From CAWBCI01 sp963787195 (GTDB lineage Bacteria; Bacteroidota; Bacteroidia; Bacteroidales; JAGOPY01): 64,000 nt of DNA. The notes under the pieces were generated by a model, which made no database searches, was not told the origin of the DNA, and worked only from the letters and a program-made list of their open reading frames with translations. The number at the start of each line of letters is the position of its first letter. The first letter of the stretch is position 1. Where the stretch lies: the NCBI GenBank assembly GCA_963787195.1, contig CAWBCI010000070.1, positions 53,004 through 117,003 on the forward strand. The letters are read 5' to 3'. Both the position numbers and the translations under genes were made by a program. Of this stretch, positions 18,386-26,475 are shown one piece after another.

Positions 18386-18739
18386 ATGAATAATCGTGAA
18401 TTGGAAGAACGCTTAATAGCCTTTTCTGTCGAAGTAGTAAATTGGACAGGATTGCCATATAAAAATGCTGCATTATATAGTTTGAAGGAACAAATATTTC
18501 GCTCTGTTACCTCGGCAGCATTAAATTATGGGGAATCTCAGAGTGCGGAATCTAAAAAAGACTTTATACATAAGATAGGCATAGTAATGAAAGAACTAAG
18601 GGAGACTCAGATAAATCTGAAAATAATGAGCAGGTTGCAAACAGGGCAAAATGAATCAAAAATTAAAGCGCTAATAGCTGAAAATGATGAACTTCTTGCT
18701 ATATTTTTTAAAACACTGCAGACAGCGAAAAAAAGATGA
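18386..18739 (+). CDS. Four-helix-bundle (23S rRNA IVS-type) protein, copy 3
   Basis: An intact 117-residue protein from ATG 18386 (GGAGG eight bases upstream; alternative ATG 18371). The first 16 and last about 70 residues are identical or nearly so to copy 2, but residues about 17-52 differ at many positions and here read SVTSAALNYGES, closer to the family consensus as I know it. This mosaic pattern suggests that flanks were homogenised by recombination while the middle diverged. The stop codon again overlaps the following palindromic repeat. Confidence 0.85.
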   Translation: MNNRELEERLIAFSVEVVNWTGLPYKNAALYSLKEQIFRSVTSAALNYGESQSAESKKDFIHKIGIVMKELRETQINLKIMSRLQTGQNESKIKALIAENDELLAIFFKTLQTAKKR

Positions 18740-18866
18740 ACATTGAACATTGACGATTGAACATTGATCATTGAACATGGCCCATTTTTTCGGAACATGA
18801 TCAATTATCGGTTTTCCATGGTCTATGCATCGATCGTCAATGTTCAATGTGTCGATGATTAAGGTT
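18738..18866. repeat. Palindromic spacer repeat, copy 4 (truncated)
   Basis: Shares the left arm and the CATGG...CCATGG core with the other copies, but its right arm differs (GTCAATGTTCAATG) and is a better complement of the left arm. It runs into the 3' end of the cupin gene, so its outer CATTGAACC sequence encodes the last residues of that protein. No four-helix-bundle gene follows. Confidence 0.8.
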
Positions 18867-19212
18867 CAATGCTCAGAAACTCCCCATCGATGATCAGGAG
18901 TTTGACTCCTTTTTCGGTTTTGGAACGATGCGAACTCAGCTCATCCGAAACAACATAGGTCATGCCTTCTTTCATGGCTGACTGATCGCCATCTTTCATT
19001 TCACTTACAAACTCGCCTTCCAGGCAATGGACGATATGACCCTTTTTGCACCAGTGATCTGCCAGATAGCCGGGGGAATACTCCACGATTCTGATCCTCA
19101 GTCCCTGGAATTGAATTGTTTGCCAGTAAGCAATTCCTGTTTCACCTTTATGCTCAGTCCGTGGCACCTTCGACCAGTCGATGTTCTGGAAGGGAATGTT
19201 TTGTGTACTCAT
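18859..19212 (-). CDS. Cupin-fold protein (DHCW-motif type)
   Basis: A 117-residue single-domain cupin with the pattern GYLADHWCKKGHIVHCLEGEF: the second part (GHIVHCLEG) fits the cupin metal-site strand. It resembles the small 'DHCW motif cupin fold' proteins; ligand and reaction are unknown. Cytosolic. It follows the YeeE/YedE gene on the same strand by 68 bases and is probably co-transcribed. The last codons (S-I-E-P-stop) are made of the outer edge of palindromic repeat copy 4, so the natural C-terminus may have been altered. Confidence 0.8.
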   Translation of the reverse strand: MSTQNIPFQNIDWSKVPRTEHKGETGIAYWQTIQFQGLRIRIVEYSPGYLADHWCKKGHIVHCLEGEFVSEMKDGDQSAMKEGMTYVVSDELSSHRSKTEKGVKLLIIDGEFLSIEP

Positions 19213-19280
19213 AAATGTATCTGAAAATTGATGGTTTGTTAAAATGGGAGCCTAAAATTCTAAAAATCTATTTTTTTTCA

Positions 19281-20297
19281 CTACTCACTTCTCACCTTAT
19301 AAAAAACCCTTCCCGTAATCAGCAATCCTGCAAACACAAACACTGCGAACACCAGACTGCTGATGGCAAGTTGCATTCCTCCCGAAAGGATATGGCCGCT
19401 GGTACAGCCGCCTGCCATACGGGCCCCGAAAATCAATATAAACCCTCCGATAAATGCCCAGATGATACGGCCTACGGGAGAATTCCCTTTATATTTTTTC
19501 CAATTTTCGTGCATCAGGACGAATTTGAAATCTTTGCGGATGAGCGAAAAGACAAAGCCGGCAATTAATGCTCCCCCCAGGAAGATCATCTCCCAGTAGC
19601 CTGCTCCCTTGATTTTTGTAAAATAAACATTGTCAGTCGAGCCTGAAAGCATATCACTCATGTAGGGATAGGAAGTGGATGCACCTATGATCCGGTTTGT
19701 CAGGGATGTCAGAAAAACTATGACATTCAGGATAGCCAGGGCTATGCCGGCATACATCCATCTTAAATCCGTGGATTTTTCCAGTTTATTTAACCAGAAG
19801 GCAATACCCATAAATATTCCTCCTATGATAAAGACCAGCAGGTAAAAGAGGGGGCCATGGTCTCCGATTAGACTATAGAGGCTGATATTCCCCAGGTCCG
19901 GCCCCAGGATCCCTTGCATATAGGGAAAAAGAAGCGTGAAGACAAGTCCTCCGAACAAGCCGCCCACGATGCCCGTGAGTGCATCCATGGAGCCTTCTCC
20001 AAGGGAGACGGCCATGGTTCCGGGGCAATAACCCAGGATGGCCATACCAGCGCCGAAGATGAGTCCGCCAATAACAATTCCGCCCAATATAAATGGCTTG
20101 GTGTGGTAAGAAGCATATCCCAGGCCGATTTCGATGGCAATGATAATTACTCCAGTACCAATGGCCATGGCGATGGCCTTGGCTACGGTCAGGTCCTTGA
20201 GCATGGCCATCCCGCTGATGGTATTATAACGGTTCAGTTTGGCATACTGCAGGATGCCTCCAAACAAAAATCCGAGAATGAAGATGGTGAATGTCAT
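19281..20297 (-). CDS. YeeE/YedE-family (sulfur compound) transporter
   Basis: A 338-residue inner-membrane protein with about nine or ten hydrophobic segments. Two pseudo-repeats carry the family cysteine motifs: GYCPGTMAVSLGEG near residue 90 and GARMAGGCTSGHILSGG near 297-313. Members such as TsuA import thiosulfate by passing it along conserved cysteines; other members are linked to selenium. The substrate here is not determined. A probable promoter lies at 20326-20355, and the cupin gene follows in the same direction. Confidence 0.9.
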   Translation of the reverse strand: MTFTIFILGFLFGGILQYAKLNRYNTISGMAMLKDLTVAKAIAMAIGTGVIIIAIEIGLGYASYHTKPFILGGIVIGGLIFGAGMAILGYCPGTMAVSLGEGSMDALTGIVGGLFGGLVFTLLFPYMQGILGPDLGNISLYSLIGDHGPLFYLLVFIIGGIFMGIAFWLNKLEKSTDLRWMYAGIALAILNVIVFLTSLTNRIIGASTSYPYMSDMLSGSTDNVYFTKIKGAGYWEMIFLGGALIAGFVFSLIRKDFKFVLMHENWKKYKGNSPVGRIIWAFIGGFILIFGARMAGGCTSGHILSGGMQLAISSLVFAVFVFAGLLITGRVFYKVRSE

Positions 20298-20325
20298 GAT
20301 GTTTTGGTGTTTGGTTAGTATGGTA

Positions 20326-20355
20326 TAAAGATAGGGGAAAACATTTTAAGTTCAA
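20326..20355 (-). promoter_or_regulatory. Promoter of the YeeE/YedE-cupin genes
   Basis: On the minus strand TATCTTTA (20326-20333, one mismatch to TAnnTTTG) is preceded by TTG at 20353-20355 with a 19-base spacer, fitting the Bacteroidota -33/-7 arrangement. Confidence 0.4.
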
Positions 20356-20416
20356 TGGGGGGATGGATATGGTAATTTCTACGATGCTATAAAAATGCAG
20401 GTGGAATAGTGGAAAG

Positions 20417-20461
20417 GTGATATAGTGATAAGGTGATAAGGTGATATGGTGATAAAGTGAT
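20417..20461. repeat. Short tandem repeat of GTGATA-type units
   Basis: About five iterations of a nine-base unit (GTGATAAGG and variants GTGATATAGT, GTGATATGG, GTGATAAA). It lies in the 279-base gap between the YeeE/YedE gene and the broken DUF559 gene, where nothing else but the promoter is seen. Confidence 0.7.
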
Positions 20462-20576
20462 TAGGTTTCTGGATGTCTCGTCCTGAAATAAGTTTAAAGA
20501 TATAGTGAATTTTGAAAAATATTTTAATTCAGACAGGTATAAAATATTCCTGAAATGGATAGACCATTAAAATATC

Positions 20577-20963
20577 ATGGCTTACAGGACTAAAATTACA
20601 TATCAGAGATTCTATTTTAATGCTTCGCCGGAAACTATTCAAAGGGCCAGAGAATTAAGGCAGGTGATGACTGAAGCTGAGCTTATTATCTGGAGTGTTC
20701 TAAGAAACAATGCTTTCAAAGCTTACAAATTTCGTCGTCAGCATCCTATTTGAAGGTATATAGTAGATTTCTTCTGTTATAAGCATGAACTTGTGATAGA
20801 AATTGATGGAGCTGTTCACCTCATGGGAGTAAACAGGCATAATGATGCAAACCGCACAGCTGATCTGGAAAGGCTGGGCCTAAAAGTAATCAGGTTTACA
20901 AATTATGAAGTATTGAATGATTTAGAGAAAGTACTGAGAGAAATAGAGAATTCACTTCTATAA
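20577..20963 (+). pseudogene. DUF559 endonuclease-like gene with an internal stop
   Basis: A 128-codon frame starting MAYRTKITYQRF encodes a Vsr/PD-(D/E)XK-like DUF559 domain: ELRQVMTEAELIIWSVLRN, KFRRQHPI, then YIVDFFCYKHELVIEIDG and GLKVIRFTNYEVL. Codon 59 is TGA (20751-20753), where family members usually have Gly (HPIG.YIVDF), so one G-to-T change explains it. The gene is followed by a CCCCCTCTC...GAGAGGGGG inverted repeat. The active-site region after the stop is intact, so decay is recent or the stop is a sequencing error. I see no sign of selenocysteine use. Confidence 0.85.
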
Positions 20964-20964
20964 C

Positions 20965-20991
20965 TCCCCCTCTCTTTTGCGGAGAGGGGGA
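20965..20991. repeat. GC-rich inverted repeat behind the DUF559 gene
   Basis: CCCCCTCTC and GAGAGGGGG can pair around TTTTGCG. From memory such CT-rich/GA-rich hairpins often accompany solitary DUF559 genes in this phylum; they may serve as a terminator or mark a mobile unit. Confidence 0.5.
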
Positions 20992-21071
20992 TAAGGTCAA
21001 AGAATGTTCGATGCGGAGAGAGTGGCAGGGGCTGAGGTCAGTTAATTAACATCAGGAAAATTCCTGTAGTA

Positions 21072-21635
21072 TTATTGAGTCTTATAGCTTTGGTACCTTG
21101 GAGAACTGTCAGTGATTTTGTTCACAATTGATTCCGGAACATTCTGTTCAATGAAATCAAGCAAAGTCCCTTTTTCTTTCATTTTTATATATTTCTCAAC
21201 ATTCCTGTCTCTGGACAAAGTTTTTCTATTCTTTGTGTAAAACTCAATAACAGATTCAATGCCAGCAAGGTTACTTGCAACTTTATTTTCAAAGTCCCTG
21301 GTTTCAAGTGCTTGTTTTGCCCATCCACCCATAAAAATTAATGTAAGGCTGGGAGTAGTCCTTGAAAATGTAACAATCCCCTTTTTGAGTTCTACTCTAA
21401 CATAAGGACTGCCGGTCAACCATTCCAGTAAAAATATATTTGCTTCCTTTCTCTTTTCAGATTGGTCCCTGATTGGTGTATTCAATAACCAGTCTACACA
21501 TTTTATAACATCCTGTTCATAAAGTGCGAAATCTTCTTTAGCTTCAAGTCTGTAATTTTCAGGAACATTAAAATCCTGAGAGAAAAGTCCGACGGAAAAA
21601 ATCGTCAGGATTAAAGCTAATGTTAAAGTTTTCAT
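21072..21635 (-). CDS. Secreted protein of unknown function
   Basis: A 187-residue protein from ATG 21635 (MKTLTLALIL...), with a signal peptide to about residue 19 (FSQDF). The frame stays open to 21683, but the 16 extra residues would be a charged stretch before the signal peptide, so the later start is preferred. The mature part is mostly helical with CVDWLLNTP, FLLEWLTGSPYVRVEL and LTLIFMGGWAKQAL. Similar uncharacterised exported proteins exist in Bacteroidota; no function is known to me. Confidence 0.7.
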   Translation of the reverse strand: MKTLTLALILTIFSVGLFSQDFNVPENYRLEAKEDFALYEQDVIKCVDWLLNTPIRDQSEKRKEANIFLLEWLTGSPYVRVELKKGIVTFSRTTPSLTLIFMGGWAKQALETRDFENKVASNLAGIESVIEFYTKNRKTLSRDRNVEKYIKMKEKGTLLDFIEQNVPESIVNKITDSSPRYQSYKTQ

Positions 21636-21683
21636 AGTATTAGGGTTTGGTTTTTGATCTCTTTTGGTATATTGCAGCGGCAT

Positions 21684-22207
21684 AAAAATTCAAGCCAGTA
21701 TTCAAGCTTGATATGCCGGTTTATATTTTACCTCCACTTCGCTTTTTATGTTGCATATTTCTCATTCATTCTATCTATTGTATACTTAATGTTAAGTTAT
21801 GAGCGCAAATACTTCATCTGTATATTACCGTATTACCAGACTGATGCCATCCTTGTGGGCACCAATACGAAAATTTACCCTCAAAATTGCCGCTTGTCTC
21901 AGATTTTATTATAAATCCTGACGGCTTAGCTGAAGGCACTTAAAAAATTATATCCAAAAAATGAAAAATGCCAAATTTTTCATCCAGGATGAAATTTTTT
22001 GCCAGAAAAATTTTAAAAAAACATTTACGGATGGAAGTTCATTGCATTGTAAATAAGCCAACAGACCTGGCTGTCCTCTTTTGTACTTATTTACAACCCA
22101 AATTTAAATAATTATTTCAGATTTTTTTAATGGAGAGAGTAATATGGAATGAATTTAGATAATACAGACGGAGATTTAAAGCTTCTTACCCCAATATTTA
22201 CAATAAC
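21684..22207. other. Intergenic region without a recognised gene
   Basis: About 520 A/T-rich bases. I see one short hairpin (TTTCATCC-A-GGATGAAA near 21977-21993) and no convincing coding frame, promoter box or RNA gene. The region lies upstream of one minus-strand gene and downstream of another. Confidence 0.6.
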
Positions 22208-23491
22208 TTAGCCTTTTTCTTCCCTCTTTTTAAACCAAAATTCAAATCCAAAACAAAGCAGGATAATTCCCCCTGAAACAATCACTCCTAATAAATTGGA
22301 GGAAAATTGCTGTATGACCAGGGCCACCATGGCGGAGATGCAGAGGATGAATCCAGCCAAAGGCAGGAATTTGGTTCCATTGATATCTTTTGAAAGTTTA
22401 AATCCGGTATAATTGACCGCGGCAAAAATTAACAGGAATCCTATACTTCCGGCAGTAGAAATACTTTCCAAATCCAGGGTATTGACCAGTATCAGGGTAG
22501 CTACAGCTGTGATGAACAATCCTATGGGTTCATTCCAGAGCTGACTGGTAAATTCGTGGGGGATCTCGTCATCCTCAGCTATTTCGTAATTTACCCTGCT
22601 TCCGCCATAGAGCGAGGCATTGATAGCAGAAAAAGTGGAGAGGAGGGCTGCTATGGTTATAATAACGAATCCCGTTTGTCCAAGCATGGGCTTTGCCGCT
22701 TCAGCCATCACATAGTCTTCAGCTGTTGCAATTTTGGAAAAAGGCAAAGATCCGACAGTGACTGTGGCGATGACAACGTATAGAATGATGACAAAGATTA
22801 CCGAATAATAATAGGCCCGGGGGATATTTTTCTCCGGATCTTTCATGTCCGGCGCGGCATTGGCTATCAGCTCAAAGCCTTCATAAGCTACGAAAATGAC
22901 CATGCCCCCTGTAAGAAGTTTAAGAGGTGTTTCCCAATGATCGATAGCAAGCTGACTGAGATTAGGGTTTCCATAAAGTCCGTAGACTCCGATAACAATG
23001 AATCCCAGCAATATGATCAGTTTGATTAATACCACATAAGATTCAATTTTCCCGACCACCTTGATGCTGTAATAATTAATTCCTGTGGCAATCAGGATAA
23101 CAGCACTGGCATAAATATGATAGTCGATTTTAGTGACAGAAGTGAGGTGAAGCAGATTGGGCGCGTAAGAGCCAAACGCGGAAGCATACAGCGAAAGCAT
23201 GATGATATATGAAACCCAGAGCAAATTATTCATACCCCCACTGAAGACGCCTCTTCCGAAGCCCTGGTTGATGAATTTTACTGTTCCTCCCCGGTCAGGA
23301 AATGTCAGGGAAAGCTTCGCATAACTATAAGAGGTAATGAATGCTATGATGCCGGCGATGAGGAATGAAACTGGCGTACCGCCCTGTGCCAGGGCCACGG
23401 CAAGTCCTAGCACAGCAAAAATTCCGCCTCCCACCATTCCCCCGATGGCAATCGACATACCTTCCTTCAGTCCGATCTTTTCCGATTCCAT
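22208..23491 (-). CDS. APC-family amino acid permease
   Basis: A 427-residue inner-membrane transporter with about twelve hydrophobic segments. The first helix region GMSIAIGGMVGGGIFAVLG carries the unwound GxGxG substrate-binding motif of the APC superfamily, and YEGFELIANAAPDMKDPEKNIPRA is the typical TM6-loop motif. It likely moves amino acids by proton or exchange transport; specificity is unknown. An exact -7 box is at 23509-23516. Confidence 0.92.
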   Translation of the reverse strand: MESEKIGLKEGMSIAIGGMVGGGIFAVLGLAVALAQGGTPVSFLIAGIIAFITSYSYAKLSLTFPDRGGTVKFINQGFGRGVFSGGMNNLLWVSYIIMLSLYASAFGSYAPNLLHLTSVTKIDYHIYASAVILIATGINYYSIKVVGKIESYVVLIKLIILLGFIVIGVYGLYGNPNLSQLAIDHWETPLKLLTGGMVIFVAYEGFELIANAAPDMKDPEKNIPRAYYYSVIFVIILYVVIATVTVGSLPFSKIATAEDYVMAEAAKPMLGQTGFVIITIAALLSTFSAINASLYGGSRVNYEIAEDDEIPHEFTSQLWNEPIGLFITAVATLILVNTLDLESISTAGSIGFLLIFAAVNYTGFKLSKDINGTKFLPLAGFILCISAMVALVIQQFSSNLLGVIVSGGIILLCFGFEFWFKKREEKG

Positions 23492-23508
23492 TTATTATTT
23501 TCTTATTT

Positions 23509-23516
23509 CAAATATA
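23509..23516 (-). promoter_or_regulatory. -7 box for the APC permease
   Basis: TATATTTG on the minus strand matches TAnnTTTG exactly, 17 bases before the start codon. No good -33 element was found. Confidence 0.45.
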
Positions 23517-23622
23517 AGTATAAACCAAACAGAGCGGAAAAGGTTTTTTAGAGCGCCATCTCGCATTCTAATCAAGGGGCCGGCAAAACCTCCTGTATTA
23601 AGCAAAAATGCCTTTTTTAAGC

Positions 23623-25437
23623 CTATAAATCAAAAGGTCCAATAAATTCGTTGCTCCCTGTTCCGAAGACATCACCGGAAATACAGTATTTCGTGCCTGT
23701 AATATTGAACAGCATATAGTACTTCTTCTCACCAATATAAAAGCCTATACCTGCTCCAACCTTTTTCACGGCAAAGGGGAGTCCGCCGCCTGCCCAGTTT
23801 TCTATACCCGAAACCTGATCAAAGGAGTTGGGGTTGTTATGGTAGAGCGAAAACTGAGTACCATCCTTATTGATCATATAACGGTTTGAAGGGCCATTGG
23901 GATCGTGGTATTCAAAAAGCATGGCGCCTATACCATTCAGCGCAAAAGGATTATAGCCATTGGCCAGGTTTCCTATGGGAGTTACCTGTGTACTCCATGT
24001 GCTGTCAGATCTCAGGTAAGAATATTGGCTTCCGGTCATATCCATAATCATAGTCCAGCTGTCGCTCACATTATTGCCATCTATCCTGCAGGCTGCTCCA
24101 ATGCCAGGAAATGGAGGAGGGCCGCCGCCGAGCTGGCTGATAGGATAAGGTCCGTCAAGGGTGCCCACATTGCTTTCCAGATATTGAGTACCATCCATAC
24201 TGATCAGGATAAAATCGGTACCGGTCCTGCAAAATGCCGCCCCGACACCACCGATTTTTGATATTACATGACCTTTCCAGTGCGCTGTATAGGCAGGTTC
24301 ACCTCCAATGGGGGCCGGGGAACAATTGGTGACATCATATTTTGTGGCGAGTTGCACACTCACAATCTGGTTGTCATAAACACTACGAACTACATAGGAG
24401 ATGGGTACACCCGTTGATATTGTGGTCGATTGGGCCAATAATTGCACCAGGTTACTTAGATCGCTTACCCCTACTGTCAGCAGGCTGGTTGCTGCTTCTC
24501 CTCCGAAAGCCATTACCTTGATCTTCAGGTTTGAAAGACTGGAAAATGTATTTCCGGAAATATCAGCATTAGCCGAATTTACAACTCCGTTGAAAGAAGC
24601 CTGGACGCTGGCTTCCATATCGGTATAGGAAGATGATGATTCAATCAGCATATAATAGATCCTCCCGTAAGTTACATCGGAAATATAAGTTGCAGGATTG
24701 CCTTCCTGTACATATTTTGCCAGATCTTCGGGTGTTACATCAGGTGCAAACAAACCCGCCGTACTTGTAGGAATATCAAAACTCATGGTATAAAAACTCT
24801 GGTTAAGTTTGACCAGTATCCTATTCAAATTTGAACCAGAACTGAATCCGAAATCTGAGCTGATGTCCACAAATGCGGAGTTATAATCTATTCCAAGTTT
24901 GAGCGCAAGGGCTTGTTCGCTTTGCACCTGGCTATAGTTAAATACGAAATTTGCAGGCAGGTCCGGCGGGGAATTGGCAATAATCTGGTTCATGGCATTC
25001 TGTATGCTGCTTTTCGCCACTTTATCGACAGTAAAAGTTGAGGCAAGGTTTCCGTTTACCAGATCATAGGAAATGGTCCCTCCTGCACGGTTCACCGCGA
25101 TCACATCGGGTGTGGATTGTTTGAGGGATTTTCCCTGTAAAAGGCTTCCGGGATAGATTACCGACGCGTTGGGGTTGAACAGGGGGAATCCATTGTTCCC
25201 ACCGCCCGGTGCCATGGCGTCATAGGTAGTTGTAGTGCAATTCCATTGTTGGCCGTCGACAACTTCTGTCGATGCAGTGGAGTCGACCGGCTCCTGTGAA
25301 TTGACCGCCGGAGCAAAGCTTCCACCGGATTTAATGACCCCGTCAAAAGTCATTGAACTATTATTCTTTTTTGAACAGGCAAAAGCAATCCCGATAATAA
25401 TAAGCAGGTATGCTAATTGTGTGACTCTGGTTTTCAT
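23623..25437 (-). CDS. Cholesterol-dependent-cytolysin-like lipoprotein with a replaced C-terminal domain
   Basis: A 604-residue protein with a lipoprotein signal (lipobox AFAC, Cys21). Residues about 70-378 match domains 1-3 of thiol-activated cytolysins: VIYPGSLLQGKSL, VNRAGGTISYDL, LNQSFYTMSFDIP, ATYISDVTYGRIYYMLIE, MAFGGEAA (the paired-Gly strand) and a VVRSVYDNQIVSVQL strand. The usual membrane-binding domain 4 with its Trp-rich undecapeptide is absent. Residues about 395-604 instead hold four repeats of about 55 residues, each starting (G)IGA and containing a DGTQY/TGTKY turn, suggesting a four-bladed hemopexin-like propeller. CDC-like proteins are known in Bacteroidota; target specificity here is presumably set by the new domain. 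Confidence 0.88.
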   Translation of the reverse strand: MKTRVTQLAYLLIIIGIAFACSKKNNSSMTFDGVIKSGGSFAPAVNSQEPVDSTASTEVVDGQQWNCTTTTYDAMAPGGGNNGFPLFNPNASVIYPGSLLQGKSLKQSTPDVIAVNRAGGTISYDLVNGNLASTFTVDKVAKSSIQNAMNQIIANSPPDLPANFVFNYSQVQSEQALALKLGIDYNSAFVDISSDFGFSSGSNLNRILVKLNQSFYTMSFDIPTSTAGLFAPDVTPEDLAKYVQEGNPATYISDVTYGRIYYMLIESSSSYTDMEASVQASFNGVVNSANADISGNTFSSLSNLKIKVMAFGGEAATSLLTVGVSDLSNLVQLLAQSTTISTGVPISYVVRSVYDNQIVSVQLATKYDVTNCSPAPIGGEPAYTAHWKGHVISKIGGVGAAFCRTGTDFILISMDGTQYLESNVGTLDGPYPISQLGGGPPPFPGIGAACRIDGNNVSDSWTMIMDMTGSQYSYLRSDSTWSTQVTPIGNLANGYNPFALNGIGAMLFEYHDPNGPSNRYMINKDGTQFSLYHNNPNSFDQVSGIENWAGGGLPFAVKKVGAGIGFYIGEKKYYMLFNITGTKYCISGDVFGTGSNEFIGPFDL

Positions 25438-25506
25438 GATAGATGATATTTATAAGTAATATTTCATTCTGGCAGTTGAAAAATCAACAATTTTAAATTG
25501 ATAATT

Positions 25507-25523
25507 ATCAGACATAGTCTGAT
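25507..25523. promoter_or_regulatory. 17-bp perfect palindrome (candidate operator)
   Basis: ATCAGAC-ATA-GTCTGAT has 7-bp perfect arms. It lies 70 bases upstream of the cytolysin start codon and about 180 bases before the divergent dienelactone hydrolase. A related 17-mer (14 of 17 identical) lies at 35171-35187 upstream of another lipoprotein gene. Confidence 0.45.
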
Positions 25524-25701
25524 TTTTCAATGCAATATTGAACGTATAAAAATGCTTGGCGGGATTAATAACTCTTTTTAGTAACAACAATACCTGAAAA
25601 TTGTTTAAAAAAATGTGAAGTTTTTATATGTAGATTATAATCTCTGGTCTGAACGAAAAGGCTGGTCCATATGTTTACTTGATATCTTAATTAAAATTAT
25701 T

Positions 25702-26424
25702 ATGATAAATACTGAAAAAATCACTTATTCTGATCATTCGGGGATGGAATTTGAAGGCGTCCTTAGTTATGATGACAATTTTTCCGGAAAAAGGCCTGCG
25801 ATCCTGGTTTCTCATGCCCTGAGCGGACTTACAGATTTTGAAATAGAAAAGACGATTAAGCTGGCTGAGATGGGCTATTTGTCTTTCGCTTTGGATATGT
25901 ATGGAAAAGAAAACAGGCCATCATCGAGGGAAGAGGCTTCGCAGCTTATGGGAAAACTGAACAGCGACAGGACCCTCTTGTTTCAAAGGATTACATTGGC
26001 TTATGAAAGGATGAAAAAATTTGATCAGGTTGATCAAAATAAAACTGCTGCCATAGGATTTTGTTTCGGAGGTAAATGTGTGCTCGACCTGGCCCGTTCC
26101 GGAGCCGATATCAAAGGTGTGGTGAGTTTTCATGGTGTCTATGATGAAGCACCGGGAAGCAGCCATACTCCAATTAAGGCTGCTGTACTGGTGCAGCACG
26201 GTTGGGACGACCCGGTCAGTCCTCCCGATAAACTGATGAGTCTTGGAAAGGAACTTACAGAAAGAAAAGCTGACTGGAGGATCCTCGCCTATGGACATAC
26301 AGGCCATGCTTTTACCAATCCCCAGGCTAATTCTCCTGAAAGAGGTGTTTTCTATAAAGAGAGTTCCGACAGGAGATCCTGGATAGCGATGAAGGAATTC
26401 TTCAGGGAGCTTTTCGGGGAATGA
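25702..26424 (+). CDS. Dienelactone hydrolase family protein
   Basis: A 240-residue alpha/beta hydrolase with a Cys nucleophile in GFCFGGKC (Cys121), an acid in HGWDDPVSP (Asp169/170) and His202 in YGHTGHAFTNP, the triad of dienelactone hydrolases. It probably hydrolyses a lactone or ester in the cytosol. The frame is open from a GTG at 25615, but the family starts near MINTEKITYSDHSG, so ATG 25702 is chosen. The cyclase gene follows 51 bases downstream in the same direction. Confidence 0.9.
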   Translation: MINTEKITYSDHSGMEFEGVLSYDDNFSGKRPAILVSHALSGLTDFEIEKTIKLAEMGYLSFALDMYGKENRPSSREEASQLMGKLNSDRTLLFQRITLAYERMKKFDQVDQNKTAAIGFCFGGKCVLDLARSGADIKGVVSFHGVYDEAPGSSHTPIKAAVLVQHGWDDPVSPPDKLMSLGKELTERKADWRILAYGHTGHAFTNPQANSPERGVFYKESSDRRSWIAMKEFFRELFGE

Positions 26425-26475
26425 TGGGCGCTTGCAAAAAGATTCTTTACTTTGCCTCAAAATAATAATAGAATT

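Noticed and set aside
17194..18739. Diversity-generating retroelement (Avd-like four-helix bundle)
   Set aside because: The protein fold is related to Avd, but no reverse transcriptase, template/variable repeat or C-type-lectin target is nearby; copies differ in ways not limited to adenines.
17430..18804. Minus-strand frames through the palindromic spacers (starting MTIYTWN or MFN...)
   Set aside because: They consist of the hairpin repeat plus the antisense of the four-helix-bundle gene and recur only because the DNA is repeated.
16979..18866. CRISPR array
   Set aside because: The repeated unit is about 582 bases with coding genes between palindromes, not short direct repeats with unique spacers, and there are no cas genes.
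20751..20753. Selenocysteine or recoded TGA in the DUF559 gene
   Set aside because: Family members have Gly here, no SECIS-like hairpin is evident, and a single base change explains the stop.
21654..21914. 86-codon plus-strand frame in the 21.7 kb gap
   Set aside because: Starts at TTG over the start of the minus-strand gene, is A/T-driven hydrophobic sequence and shows no RBS, promoter or family.
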